From NCBI RefSeq assembly GCF_003751445.1, contig NZ_RJUU01000001.1:1617001-1681000 (forward strand): a DNA stretch of 64,000 bases, given 5' to 3'. Shown in pieces: positions 51,660-62,162 of the stretch; positions within the stretch are counted from its first letter, which is position 1; each line of letters begins with the position of its first letter. The DNA is from Streptomyces sp. 840.1. Its GTDB lineage: Bacteria > Actinomycetota > Actinomycetes > Streptomycetales > Streptomycetaceae. Under the pieces are notes generated by a model, which worked only from the letters and a program-made list of their open reading frames with translations, did no database searches and had not been told where the DNA came from. A program made the position numbers and the translations under genes.

Positions 51660-52673
51660 CTACTGGGCGGGCCGCAGCACCCGGACCGAGGGGGTGGCGG
51701 GGTTGTCGCTCGGGAGGGAGCCGTCCAGGGCGGGCCGACGGGTGCGGAGCATCCGGCGCCACTGCTCGGCGCTGTAGGCGGCGGGCTGCGTGGTGGCGAT
51801 GAAGTCGCGTACGACTTCGAGGAAGCGGTCGGGTTCGGAACGGAACGGGAAGTGGCCCGAGTTCTCGAAGATCTCCAGCCGGCTGCCGGGCATCGACACA
51901 TGGCCCAGGCCCGCGTGGAGTGCGGGGACCACCTGGTCGCGGCCGCCCCACAGGAGCATCGTGGGCATGCCCTGGGCGAGGTAGCAGCGGTCGAGCATCG
52001 TGCCGACCTGGCCGCGCCAGTCGACCACCGCGCGCAGGGTGCGGATGAAGGCGTTGCGGGCGTGCGCGTCCGGCAGCGCGTCCACCACCCGGAGCAGGTC
52101 GGGGGCGTCGACACCGAGGCCGTTGCCGAGGCGCTGCAGGACCTTGACCGCCATTTCGAACTGCCGGCGCATGGTCGGCAGCCGCAGCCCCTGGAGCAGG
52201 AACTGGGCGCCCGGCAGCGAGGCCGCTCGGAGCAGCGGGGTGACCTGCCGGCCGATGCCGCCGGTGCCGACGAGCACGAGCCGCTCGCAGCGCTCGGGGA
52301 ACTGGTAGGCGAACTGCATGGCCACCGCGCCACCGAGCGAGTGCCCGATGAGGGTGGCCCGTTCGATGCCGAGGACGCCCAGCAGGTCCCGCATGCCGTT
52401 GGCGTACGCCGGCAGTGAGTAGTCGGCCCTGGGCTTCTCGGACTCGCCGTGGCCCAGCAGGTCGGGGGCGATGACCCGGTAGTTCCTGGCCAGGTCCGGC
52501 ATGACGTCGCTCCACGTGTCGGAGGAGGCGCCGATGCCGTGGATGAGCAGTACCGCGTCGCCCTTGCCGGCCATGCGGAACGCCCGCCGGTAGCCGTGCA
52601 CGGTGCGGTGGCGGAGCCGGATCGGGGAGCCGGTGCGCCCGGGGGCTCTCTTCGGTCCGGCCGCCTCGCTCAT
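51660..52673 (-). CDS. Alpha/beta hydrolase
   Basis: A 337-residue hydrolase with the full catalytic set. The nucleophile Ser is in GHSLGGAVAMQFA, the Asp in LWGGRDQVVPALHAGL, and the His in ENSGHFPFRSEPD. The oxyanion region is LLIHGIGASSDTW. This is a complete enzyme of the common proline-iminopeptidase/epoxide-hydrolase-like fold, with no signal peptide. It is the last gene of the leftward cluster operon and starts in an ATGA overlap with the 60-residue ORF. It may release or modify the polyketide; the role is inferred from position only. Confidence 0.82.
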   Translation of the reverse strand: MSEAAGPKRAPGRTGSPIRLRHRTVHGYRRAFRMAGKGDAVLLIHGIGASSDTWSDVMPDLARNYRVIAPDLLGHGESEKPRADYSLPAYANGMRDLLGVLGIERATLIGHSLGGAVAMQFAYQFPERCERLVLVGTGGIGRQVTPLLRAASLPGAQFLLQGLRLPTMRRQFEMAVKVLQRLGNGLGVDAPDLLRVVDALPDAHARNAFIRTLRAVVDWRGQVGTMLDRCYLAQGMPTMLLWGGRDQVVPALHAGLGHVSMPGSRLEIFENSGHFPFRSEPDRFLEVVRDFIATTQPAAYSAEQWRRMLRTRRPALDGSLPSDNPATPSVRVLRPAQ

Positions 52674-52852
52674 GCCTCCTCCGACCGGGCGGAGCGGCGC
52701 TCGGACGCGCGGTGGCCGAACCGTTCGTGGACGGCGGGGGCGGAGACCGAACGGGTGTGGGTCAGATCGCTCTCGATCACGCCGAGAGAGGCGAGACTGT
52801 GCCAGGGGCGTACGGTCGCGACCGTGCTGTTCGAATAGCGTTTGTCCGTCAT
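52670..52852 (-). CDS. 60-residue ORF of unknown function inside the cluster operon
   Basis: The ORF starts ATG 52852 with a GGAGGCA ribosome site and overlaps both neighbours by four bases (ATGA at 52849-52852 and 52670-52673), so it is read as part of the operon. The peptide begins MTDKRYSNSTVATVRPWHSL, continues ASLGVIESDLTHTRSVSAPA and ends in an Arg/Glu/Ser-rich tail. It has no Cys, no signal peptide and no membrane helix. I recognise no family. It could be a chaperone-like adaptor, a small regulatory protein or a peptide precursor; none is supported further. Confidence 0.6.
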   Translation of the reverse strand: MTDKRYSNSTVATVRPWHSLASLGVIESDLTHTRSVSAPAVHERFGHRASERRSARSEEA

Positions 52853-53955
52853 GACTGCCTCCTTGACTGGGTGACCGGCCGGGACGGGCCGGGAGCGCGT
52901 CGCCGCGTGAGTCGTGCGCGGAGCAGTGATCCGATCAGCCAGCGCCGCATCGCGCCCAGGTGGGCGGGCGAGCCGTGCACATCGTCGAAGACCTTGACCC
53001 GTACGTCGGGGGCCGTGCCGAGCAGGAGCCGCTGGTCCGAGGCCGGGATGATCTCGTCCCGGGCGCTGGCCACGTACCGCACCGGAACCCGGACGTCCCG
53101 CAGCTGACCGGCGGTGAGGGCGAACTCCGCCAGCGTGGCGCGCAGTTCGTCGCGGCCGGCGGATTCGGTGAGCCGGACCAGGGTGTCCGCGGTGATGCCG
53201 GGGACCTTCGGCCACCAGGTCTCGTCGGTGAAGAACTCCGCGACCGGGGCGCCCACGGTCAGGACCCGCCGGATGCGCGGGTCCTCGGCGGCGGCCCGCA
53301 GGGCGAGGTGGCCGCTGAAGCTGAGGGTCAGCATGGACGTGTCCGAGGTGTCGGCCCGTCCGGCGAGCCGGTCCATCAGCTCGGTGAGCAGCCGCCAGGA
53401 GTCGGGCCGGTAGGCGGTGGTGTTCTCGCCCACGCCGGGGAACTCGGTCACCACCGCGGCGAAGCCCAGGCGCCGCAGCAGCGGCAGCAGCCGTGCCCAC
53501 TGTTCCTTGACGCTGACGATGCCGCCCATGACGACGAGCAGGGGCCTGGGGCGGGCCGCGTCGAGGCCGGAGGCCCAGCAGGCCACCTCTCCGCCGGGGA
53601 GTTTCAGCTCCACGCGTTCGATGTCGCGCTGTCCTTGCCGCCAGGTGTCGAAGGTCTCCACCCCCAGCCGCTGTGCCTCCTGGCGGGCGGGGTCCCCGTG
53701 GTGCGGGAACCTGGCCAGTGCGAAGTGACTGCAGGCACTGAGCAGTTCGCCGTCCGCGGCGGCCGCCCGTCCCGCCCCGGTCCATACCGAGGTCCAGGAG
53801 GCGGGGTCGCCCTCCGTGTCGTTGGTGATCCGGCCGAGGAGCCGGGTGGTGTGCTGGGGGTCCATGCCCTGACTGCGGGCGTGCAGCCGGGCGAACTCTT
53901 TCAGTTCCTCAAGGTGGTTCACGTCCATCACCCTCCCGTCGACATCGACTTTCAC
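52849..53955 (-). CDS. FrsA-like alpha/beta hydrolase, candidate tetronate eliminase
   Basis: A 368-residue protein with an N-terminal ~120-residue helical cap and a C-terminal alpha/beta-hydrolase domain. The nucleophile elbow is LTLSFSGHLALR, the acid is in SARDEIIPASDQ and the His in DVHGSPAHLG. The block VVMGGIVSVKEQWARLLPLL forms the oxyanion side. In agglomerin (Agg5) and abyssomicin (AbyA5) pathways a hydrolase-fold enzyme removes acetate from an O-acetylated tetronate to give the 5-exomethylene group. The company of an E2-like acyltransferase, ACP and KSIII supports that role here. Start GTG 53955; ATG 53928 is an alternative. Confidence 0.72.
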   Translation of the reverse strand: MKVDVDGRVMDVNHLEELKEFARLHARSQGMDPQHTTRLLGRITNDTEGDPASWTSVWTGAGRAAAADGELLSACSHFALARFPHHGDPARQEAQRLGVETFDTWRQGQRDIERVELKLPGGEVACWASGLDAARPRPLLVVMGGIVSVKEQWARLLPLLRRLGFAAVVTEFPGVGENTTAYRPDSWRLLTELMDRLAGRADTSDTSMLTLSFSGHLALRAAAEDPRIRRVLTVGAPVAEFFTDETWWPKVPGITADTLVRLTESAGRDELRATLAEFALTAGQLRDVRVPVRYVASARDEIIPASDQRLLLGTAPDVRVKVFDDVHGSPAHLGAMRRWLIGSLLRARLTRRRAPGPSRPVTQSRRQS

Positions 53956-54013
53956 CGCTGTTCCTAGCGGCCCGGTTGTGCCCCTGAGTGCGGCTGACGG
54001 CGCGTCGGATCGC

Positions 54014-54892
54014 TCACCACCATTCGTTCTCGGCGCCGGCCTCCGTCTCGTCGTCGCCGAGCGCCTCGGTGAGGGCGTCGACGATTCCGCCGTCCAGCGT
54101 GGTGTGCGCCTGGGTGTCCCCGGTGCCCCCGAAGCCGGAGTCGCCGGTGGCGACGCTGATGGTGTACTCGTCGTCGAGATAGAAGGTGCGAAAGGCCCAT
54201 TCGGTGCCGGTGCCCGGTGTGCCGTCGGGGCGGCGCACCTCCGTGGGCGTGCCGTCCGTCTCGAAGCCGAAATCGGTGAAGCGGAACTGCATGCCGAGGC
54301 CGATCGCCTTGCTGTACGCCTCTTTGAGCGTCCAGAGCCGGATCAGTGCGGTATCCCGTTCGGCGGGGTCCATGGCCTCGATCAGCTCGACCTCGCGCGG
54401 GGTGCACAGGTGGCGGCCGAGGTTGGGGCCGTACAGCACGCGGTCGGAGCGTTCCGCGTCCACTCCGATGACCGCGCCGGTGGCGAGTCCCACCAGGAGC
54501 AGGTTCTCGGTGTGGCTGAGGCTGATCTGCACGCCGTCGTAGCCGCGCAGGTAGGGCCGGCCGGACGGCGTGTAGCCCAGCTCCACCGACTGCGGAGGCA
54601 CGCGCAGCGCCGCGGCGGCCGCGAACTTGAGCAGCACCCGCGAGGAGGCGAACCTGGTGCGGACTTCCGGGTGGGTCAGGTCCAGGTAGCGGGCCCAGTC
54701 CCGGCCCAGCAGGGCCCGCAGCCGGGGCCCGCCGGCCCGTTCCGGGCGCCAGTCGTCCAGCCGTGCGTACAGCACCGCGCAGGCGTGTTCCGCCAGGTCG
54801 GCCCGGACCCTGTTCCAGTCTCCGTCGGGTCCGGAGATCAGGATCGGTTCACCGAACGTCCGGCTCGGGGGCTGCTTCCCTGGAGCCGTCAT
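54014..54892 (-). CDS. 4'-phosphopantetheinyl transferase (Sfp type)
   Basis: A 292-residue PPTase. Motifs are LGYTPSGRPYL, ISLSHTENLLLVGLA, GAVIGVDAERSDRV with the Mg-binding Asp and Glu, and LIRLWTLKEAYSKAIGLGM. It converts the apo-ACPs of this cluster (55670, 60031 and the PKS ACP) to the holo form using coenzyme A. The first 44 bases overlap the end of the E2-like acyltransferase gene, an unusually long overlap implying coupled translation. The C-terminal ~40 residues are acidic and Gly-rich, outside the fold. Confidence 0.9.
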   Translation of the reverse strand: MTAPGKQPPSRTFGEPILISGPDGDWNRVRADLAEHACAVLYARLDDWRPERAGGPRLRALLGRDWARYLDLTHPEVRTRFASSRVLLKFAAAAALRVPPQSVELGYTPSGRPYLRGYDGVQISLSHTENLLLVGLATGAVIGVDAERSDRVLYGPNLGRHLCTPREVELIEAMDPAERDTALIRLWTLKEAYSKAIGLGMQFRFTDFGFETDGTPTEVRRPDGTPGTGTEWAFRTFYLDDEYTISVATGDSGFGGTGDTQAHTTLDGGIVDALTEALGDDETEAGAENEWW

Positions 54893-55673
54893 CGAAGTCC
54901 TCCATGGTCTGGTGCAGGGCGCTCAGGACATCGGCCGCGGTGGCTCCGTCGATCACTCGGTGGTCGAAGGTGAGGCCGAGCCGCATCATGGGCGCCGGCA
55001 CGACCTCGCCGTCGCGGACCACCGCGCGCTCCACGATCCTTCCGGCGCAGAGGGTGACGGCCGTGCCGCCGGCGGAGTGGAACCCGTCGACGGTCCGGTG
55101 GCCGAGCGAGCTGACCGACACCGTGCCGAGGATCCCGGGCCGCTTCGCCGGGTCGCGCAGGGCGGCCGCGAAGGCGAGGCGGCCGAGCGGCGCGGGGATG
55201 CGGCTCAGCATCCGTACCCCCTTGAACTCCGGGAGGCCTGCGGCCTCCTCGCCCCGGTAGCGCTCGACCCGCTCCTGGATCTCGGCCAGTGACGCCTTCT
55301 CCAGGTTGGGGACGAGCGCCGAGAGGACGCTGCGTTCGCCGTCCACCGGCCGGTCCAGGGCCAGCTTGCCCGTGACCGTGCCGAACCGCATGAGGCGCGG
55401 GCGGCGCAGGATTCCGGGCCAGCCGGGGGCCATCACCGCGTTGGCCTCGGGGTGCTGGGCGAGGACGCGCCCCGCGGTGTGCAGCAGATAGCTCACCACC
55501 GAGTAGCGCGCTCCGCGTTCCCGGGCGGCGGCGCGGTGTTCCTGGATCCGGGTCATGTCGATGTCGGTGTCCAGGTGCACCGGGCGCTGGCCCGCCGCCC
55601 ATTCCAGGAAGTACAGGGTGTGGCGGCGCCGGCGCACCGTGCCGGGGCCGGCGCCGCCGGAGGCGCCGCTCAC
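54849..55673 (-). CDS. E2-type acyltransferase domain protein, candidate tetronate O-acetyltransferase
   Basis: A 274-residue protein equal to the catalytic domain of 2-oxoacid dehydrogenase E2, without lipoyl or subunit-binding domains. The catalytic motif is FDHRVIDGATAADVLSAL (H-x-x-x-D-G), and the domain start has RRRRHTLYFLEWAAGQRPVH. Free-standing E2-like enzymes acetylate the primary hydroxyl of the tetronate ring in agglomerin (Agg4) and abyssomicin (AbyA4) biosynthesis. The gene lies between an ACP and PPTase and close to the KSIII, consistent with that. GTG 55673 is in a GTGA overlap with the ACP gene. Confidence 0.8.
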   Translation of the reverse strand: MSGASGGAGPGTVRRRRHTLYFLEWAAGQRPVHLDTDIDMTRIQEHRAAARERGARYSVVSYLLHTAGRVLAQHPEANAVMAPGWPGILRRPRLMRFGTVTGKLALDRPVDGERSVLSALVPNLEKASLAEIQERVERYRGEEAAGLPEFKGVRMLSRIPAPLGRLAFAAALRDPAKRPGILGTVSVSSLGHRTVDGFHSAGGTAVTLCAGRIVERAVVRDGEVVPAPMMRLGLTFDHRVIDGATAADVLSALHQTMEDFDDGSREAAPEPDVR

Positions 55674-55918
55674 GCCGGTACCGCCAGCTCGTAGATCTCC
55701 TTCAGGCTGCGTGCCTCGAGCACCCGGCCGACCGGGATCGACGAGCCGAGTGCCTGCTCGACGGCGGTGACCAGCTTGAGCAGGTAGAGCGAGTCCCAGT
55801 CCGGCAGCTCGTCGAAGTCCGCGCCGATCTGCTCGTCGGTCAGCGGCAGGCCGAGCTCGTCCCGGACCGTACTGATGAAGTCGTCGATGCTGTATCCGAC
55901 GGGGGTGGCGCTGCTCAT
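55670..55918 (-). CDS. Acyl carrier protein, candidate glyceryl-ACP
   Basis: An 82-residue carrier protein. The phosphopantetheine Ser is in the block ELPDWDSLYLLKLVTAVEQA, where the usual G-x-D-S is D-W-D-S. It sits directly between the KSIII and E2-like genes, the place of the dedicated ACP (RkE, Agg2, AbyA3 type) that carries a glyceryl unit for tetronate rings. The glyceryl-loading FkbH protein is not in the window. It overlaps the E2-like gene by four bases. Confidence 0.85.
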   Translation of the reverse strand: MSSATPVGYSIDDFISTVRDELGLPLTDEQIGADFDELPDWDSLYLLKLVTAVEQALGSSIPVGRVLEARSLKEIYELAVPA

Positions 55919-55931
55919 GTCTCCTCCAGGG

Positions 55932-56962
55932 TCATATCTTCTCCAGGGCGAATCCGGCCTTGATCCATTTGCTGGACTCGATGGCCACGGCGAGTGCCTT
56001 CTCCCCCGCCGACATCTGTGTCAGAAGCTTCTCGATCTGGAGGAAGGGCAGTGCGTTGCCGTTGTTGCCGGTGTCGGCGACGCAGGAGATCTCCAGTGCC
56101 GTCGGCACATCGAGCTGCTCGGTGATCTTCCGGGTCATCCGGCCGGACAGCTGGGGCGGCAGGAGGTAGTCCAGCTGGTCAGCGTCCCAGTCGAGTTCGC
56201 CGAGCAGCTCCCAGAGGATCTCCACGGCCATCACCGGGACGTGCTCCTCGATGGCCTTGTAGTCCTCGGTGACCGCCTGCCGGTCCTCGTGCCGGTCGGC
56301 GAGCCCGAACCATTCGATGACCTGGCCCGGCTTGCGGCCGAGGCCGGTGAAGCGGTTGAGGACCTGGCGCACCGCGACGGCCTTGCCGCGCGGCTCCGCG
56401 CTGACGACCGCGGCACCCGCGCCGTCCCCGAACAGGACGAAGTTCACCAGGTCGCTCGGTGCCGCTCCGGTCAGGTCGCGGTGGACGTCGAGATGCTTGC
56501 TGCACACGTCGCCGCCGATGACCAGACCGGTGCGGTACTGGCCGGAGGCGATCATCGTCTGCGCCAGGCCGAGCGCCTGGACGGCGCCCGCGCAGCCCGA
56601 CTGGAGCTGGAAGGTGGGCACCTGGTCCAGGCCCAGCTGGTCGGCGATGTTGTTGACGGTGGCGGGCATCAGGCTGTCGGGGGTGGCGGTCCCGAGAACG
56701 ATGAAGTCGATCTCGCCCGGGTCGGTGTCCGCGCCTGCCAGGGCGCGTTCGCAGGCCTGGGCGCACAGGTCCGCCAGCGTCCAGCGCACCTCCCCGGTGC
56801 CCAGGTCGCGGGCGAAGTGGCGGGTCCTGGTGCCGATGAACACCTCGATCCATTCCTCGTTGACACCGAGCACCTTGGCGAGCTGGGCGTTGTCCACCGG
56901 CTCACCGGGCAGTGCGGTGCCGACGGACACGATGTGGGTCGTCGGGGTGCGGTTCTGCTCGG

Positions 56963-56966
<4 letters not shown>
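55932..56966 (-). CDS. 3-oxoacyl-ACP synthase III-like protein, candidate tetronate-forming synthase
   Basis: A 344-residue KAS III-fold protein. The nucleophile is Cys125 in LQSGCAGAVQALGLAQ. FGDGAGAAVV and the C-terminal Asn region (DTGNNGNALPF, Asn301) are conserved. The position of the usual catalytic His (H-Q-A-N in FabH) reads LLPPQLSG, so the His appears replaced by Pro271. RkD-, Agg3- and AbyA1-type KSIII proteins join a beta-ketoacyl-ACP to glyceryl-ACP to close the tetronate ring, which needs no malonyl decarboxylation. The gene overlaps the PKS start by four bases. Confidence 0.85.
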
Positions 56967-60030
<3,064 letters not shown>

Positions 60031-60031
<1 letters not shown>

Positions 60032-60309
60032 CAGGCAGTCCTCACCCCGTCGGCGAATGTCTCCATCAGGTGTCCGGCGAGCGCGGCGACCGTCGGGTAG
60101 TCCCAGGCGACGGTCGGCTCCAGTACGAGGTCGAAGTCCTCCTCGATGTCACCGCACAGGCTGAGTGCGGCGACCGAGTCGAGACCGTACTCGGCGAGCG
60201 GCACGGCCGGGTCGATCTCGCCCGGCTGCCGCTTCAGGTACAGGGCGATGCGCTCGGCCAGCCACGTGGTCAGCTCTTCCGTGGTGTGTCCAGTGGTCGG
60301 AACGGGCAT
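60031..60309 (-). CDS. Acyl carrier protein (starter-unit ACP)
   Basis: A 92-residue carrier protein with the standard GLDSVAALSLCGDIEEDF block. It lies directly before the PKS gene and after the two acyl-CoA dehydrogenase genes. This suggests that it carries the fatty-acyl starter during desaturation and hands it to the PKS ketosynthase. ATG 60309 follows AGGAGTGC. Confidence 0.9.
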
Positions 60310-60366
60310 GGTGCACTCCTCGGCGAAATTCGGACGGTCCGGCGGTTGCCGGCCGAGCTCCGGCCG

Positions 60367-62151
60367 TCAGCCGGCCAGTGGGGTGTTGTACAGGTCGTAA
60401 CTGCGGTTCTCGCGGAAGCGGCGGAGCACCTCCTCGTGCACCCGGCGGTCGCAGGATTCCGGCAGGTCGGGCTGGGGACGGCCGAGCCGGTGGCCGAGCC
60501 GGTCCAGGGCGGCGGCCGCCCAGGAGGGGTCGGCGAGGAACGGGTCGTCTCCGTCGCGGGCCTGCTGCCAGACGCCTATGACCGAGGCGGCTGCCAGCAG
60601 CACGGTGTAGCGGTCCGCCAGCGCGAAGCTGCTCGGGCTCGCCAGGGCCGTGCGGTCCTGGGGTTCGAGGCCCCGGCTCTGCTCCTGGAGCTGCCGCAGC
60701 TCGTCCATCATCCGGAGCGCCGAGCCGTGTACGGCCCGCTCCTCGGGCGTGCTGCTGGGCAGTTCGTCCACCGCGGCGACGAGTGAGGCGCTGAGCGAGT
60801 CGCGCCCGCTGGCCAGCGTCAGCCGGTCGAACGGGATCTCCGGCAGTTCCTCGCGGAGCCGGAAGAGGGAGGGCGGGGCCGGGTCGCCGGCGAACCAGGC
60901 GCGCCTGGCCAGCCTGGACAGCTGCGGAATGATGGTGGCCTGGCAGGCGGCGGAGCCCGCGTGACCGAGGCTGAGCACCGGCAGGTCGCGGACGTGCTTC
61001 TGGAAGATCCCGAACTCGCCGTCACGGACGTAGAAGCGGGCACCGAGCACGATCGAGAGGTCGTACATGGCGTCCGTGAGCATCTTCGGGACCAGGTACT
61101 TGACGGCCGCCGCGTACACGCTGGTCTCCTCCGGCAGCACGTGGACGGCGCGGGTGGCGGCGAGCGAGAGGCTGTCGCAGATCAGCAGGTCCAGGAAGGC
61201 GCTGGACAGGGTGGCCTTGGCGTGCGGGATGTCCATGACCGAGCGCCGGTACAGCTGCCTGCCGAGCGCGAACCTGACGACGGTCCGCAGATTGGTGTCG
61301 GTCGCCCCGAGCGCCATGCCGGGGACGGCGCTGCGGGTGATCTGGAAGGCGCGGAGGGCGAGTTCGACGCCCTTCCCCTCCTCCCCGACGAGTGCGGAGG
61401 CGGGCACCTGGCAGTCGTCGAAGTCGAGGCCGGACAGGTGGCAGCCGCGCACCCCCACCGCGTCGTAGCGCGGCAGGACCCGGTAGCGGTCCTCGTCGAG
61501 GCCGTCGCGCTCGGCGAACAGCACCGAGTGGCTGCGGCTGCCCGGCGCCGGGTCGGTCCGGCTGAACAGGACCCACGCCGCCGCCCGGTCCGCGTTGTTG
61601 ATGACCTGCTTGGCGCCGCCCAGCAGGTAGCCGCCGGGCACCGGGCGGGCCCGGAACTCGTTGCGTACGAAGTCGTTGCCGTGGGCGAGCTCGTGGTACG
61701 CGACGGACACCTTGCCGCCGTCGAGCAGCAGCCGGGCGAGCCGGGCGCGCTGTTCGTCGTTGCCCGAGGCCCAGACGTTGACGCCGGCCATGAAGGAGGT
61801 GACCCCGTAGCCCAGCCCGAGGGCGATGTCCCGGCGGAACACCTGGCGCATCACGCGCACCAGCGTGTCGATCCGCTCCAGTCGTCCGCCGTGGGCCCGG
61901 GGCACGAAGTCGGCGTTGAGCACCAGTTCGTCGAGTGCCCGCTCACCCGTCTCCGACAGTTCTCCGGCCTCGTCGGCTTCCAGGAGCCGGGCGTGGGAGA
62001 CCTCGCCCCGCTCGTCGTCCGGGTCACCGAGCCGCCGTTCCAGCTCGGCGACGCGTGCGACCACCCTGGCTTCCTGGCCGGCCGTGTGGGCTGCGCCCGG
62101 GGCGTCGAAGGACACTCCGTTCGCTTCCGAGGCCGAAGTACCGATCAGCAT
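60367..62151 (-). CDS. Long acyl-CoA dehydrogenase-like protein 1
   Basis: A 594-residue flavoprotein of the acyl-CoA dehydrogenase superfamily. The N-terminal helical domain ends near 130, and the middle beta domain has VAYHELAHGNDFVRNEFRAR and GGAKQVINNADRAAAWVLFS. The C-terminal helical domain has RSAVPGMALGATDTNLRTVV. A ~170-residue extra tail distinguishes it from ordinary ~380-residue enzymes. Long forms like this occur in pairs in lipopeptide clusters such as ramoplanin and enduracidin, where they are proposed to desaturate acyl-ACPs. ATG 62151 follows GAGGA. Confidence 0.85.
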   Translation of the reverse strand: MLIGTSASEANGVSFDAPGAAHTAGQEARVVARVAELERRLGDPDDERGEVSHARLLEADEAGELSETGERALDELVLNADFVPRAHGGRLERIDTLVRVMRQVFRRDIALGLGYGVTSFMAGVNVWASGNDEQRARLARLLLDGGKVSVAYHELAHGNDFVRNEFRARPVPGGYLLGGAKQVINNADRAAAWVLFSRTDPAPGSRSHSVLFAERDGLDEDRYRVLPRYDAVGVRGCHLSGLDFDDCQVPASALVGEEGKGVELALRAFQITRSAVPGMALGATDTNLRTVVRFALGRQLYRRSVMDIPHAKATLSSAFLDLLICDSLSLAATRAVHVLPEETSVYAAAVKYLVPKMLTDAMYDLSIVLGARFYVRDGEFGIFQKHVRDLPVLSLGHAGSAACQATIIPQLSRLARRAWFAGDPAPPSLFRLREELPEIPFDRLTLASGRDSLSASLVAAVDELPSSTPEERAVHGSALRMMDELRQLQEQSRGLEPQDRTALASPSSFALADRYTVLLAAASVIGVWQQARDGDDPFLADPSWAAAALDRLGHRLGRPQPDLPESCDRRVHEEVLRRFRENRSYDLYNTPLAG

Positions 62152-62162
62152 GGCGTCCTCTC

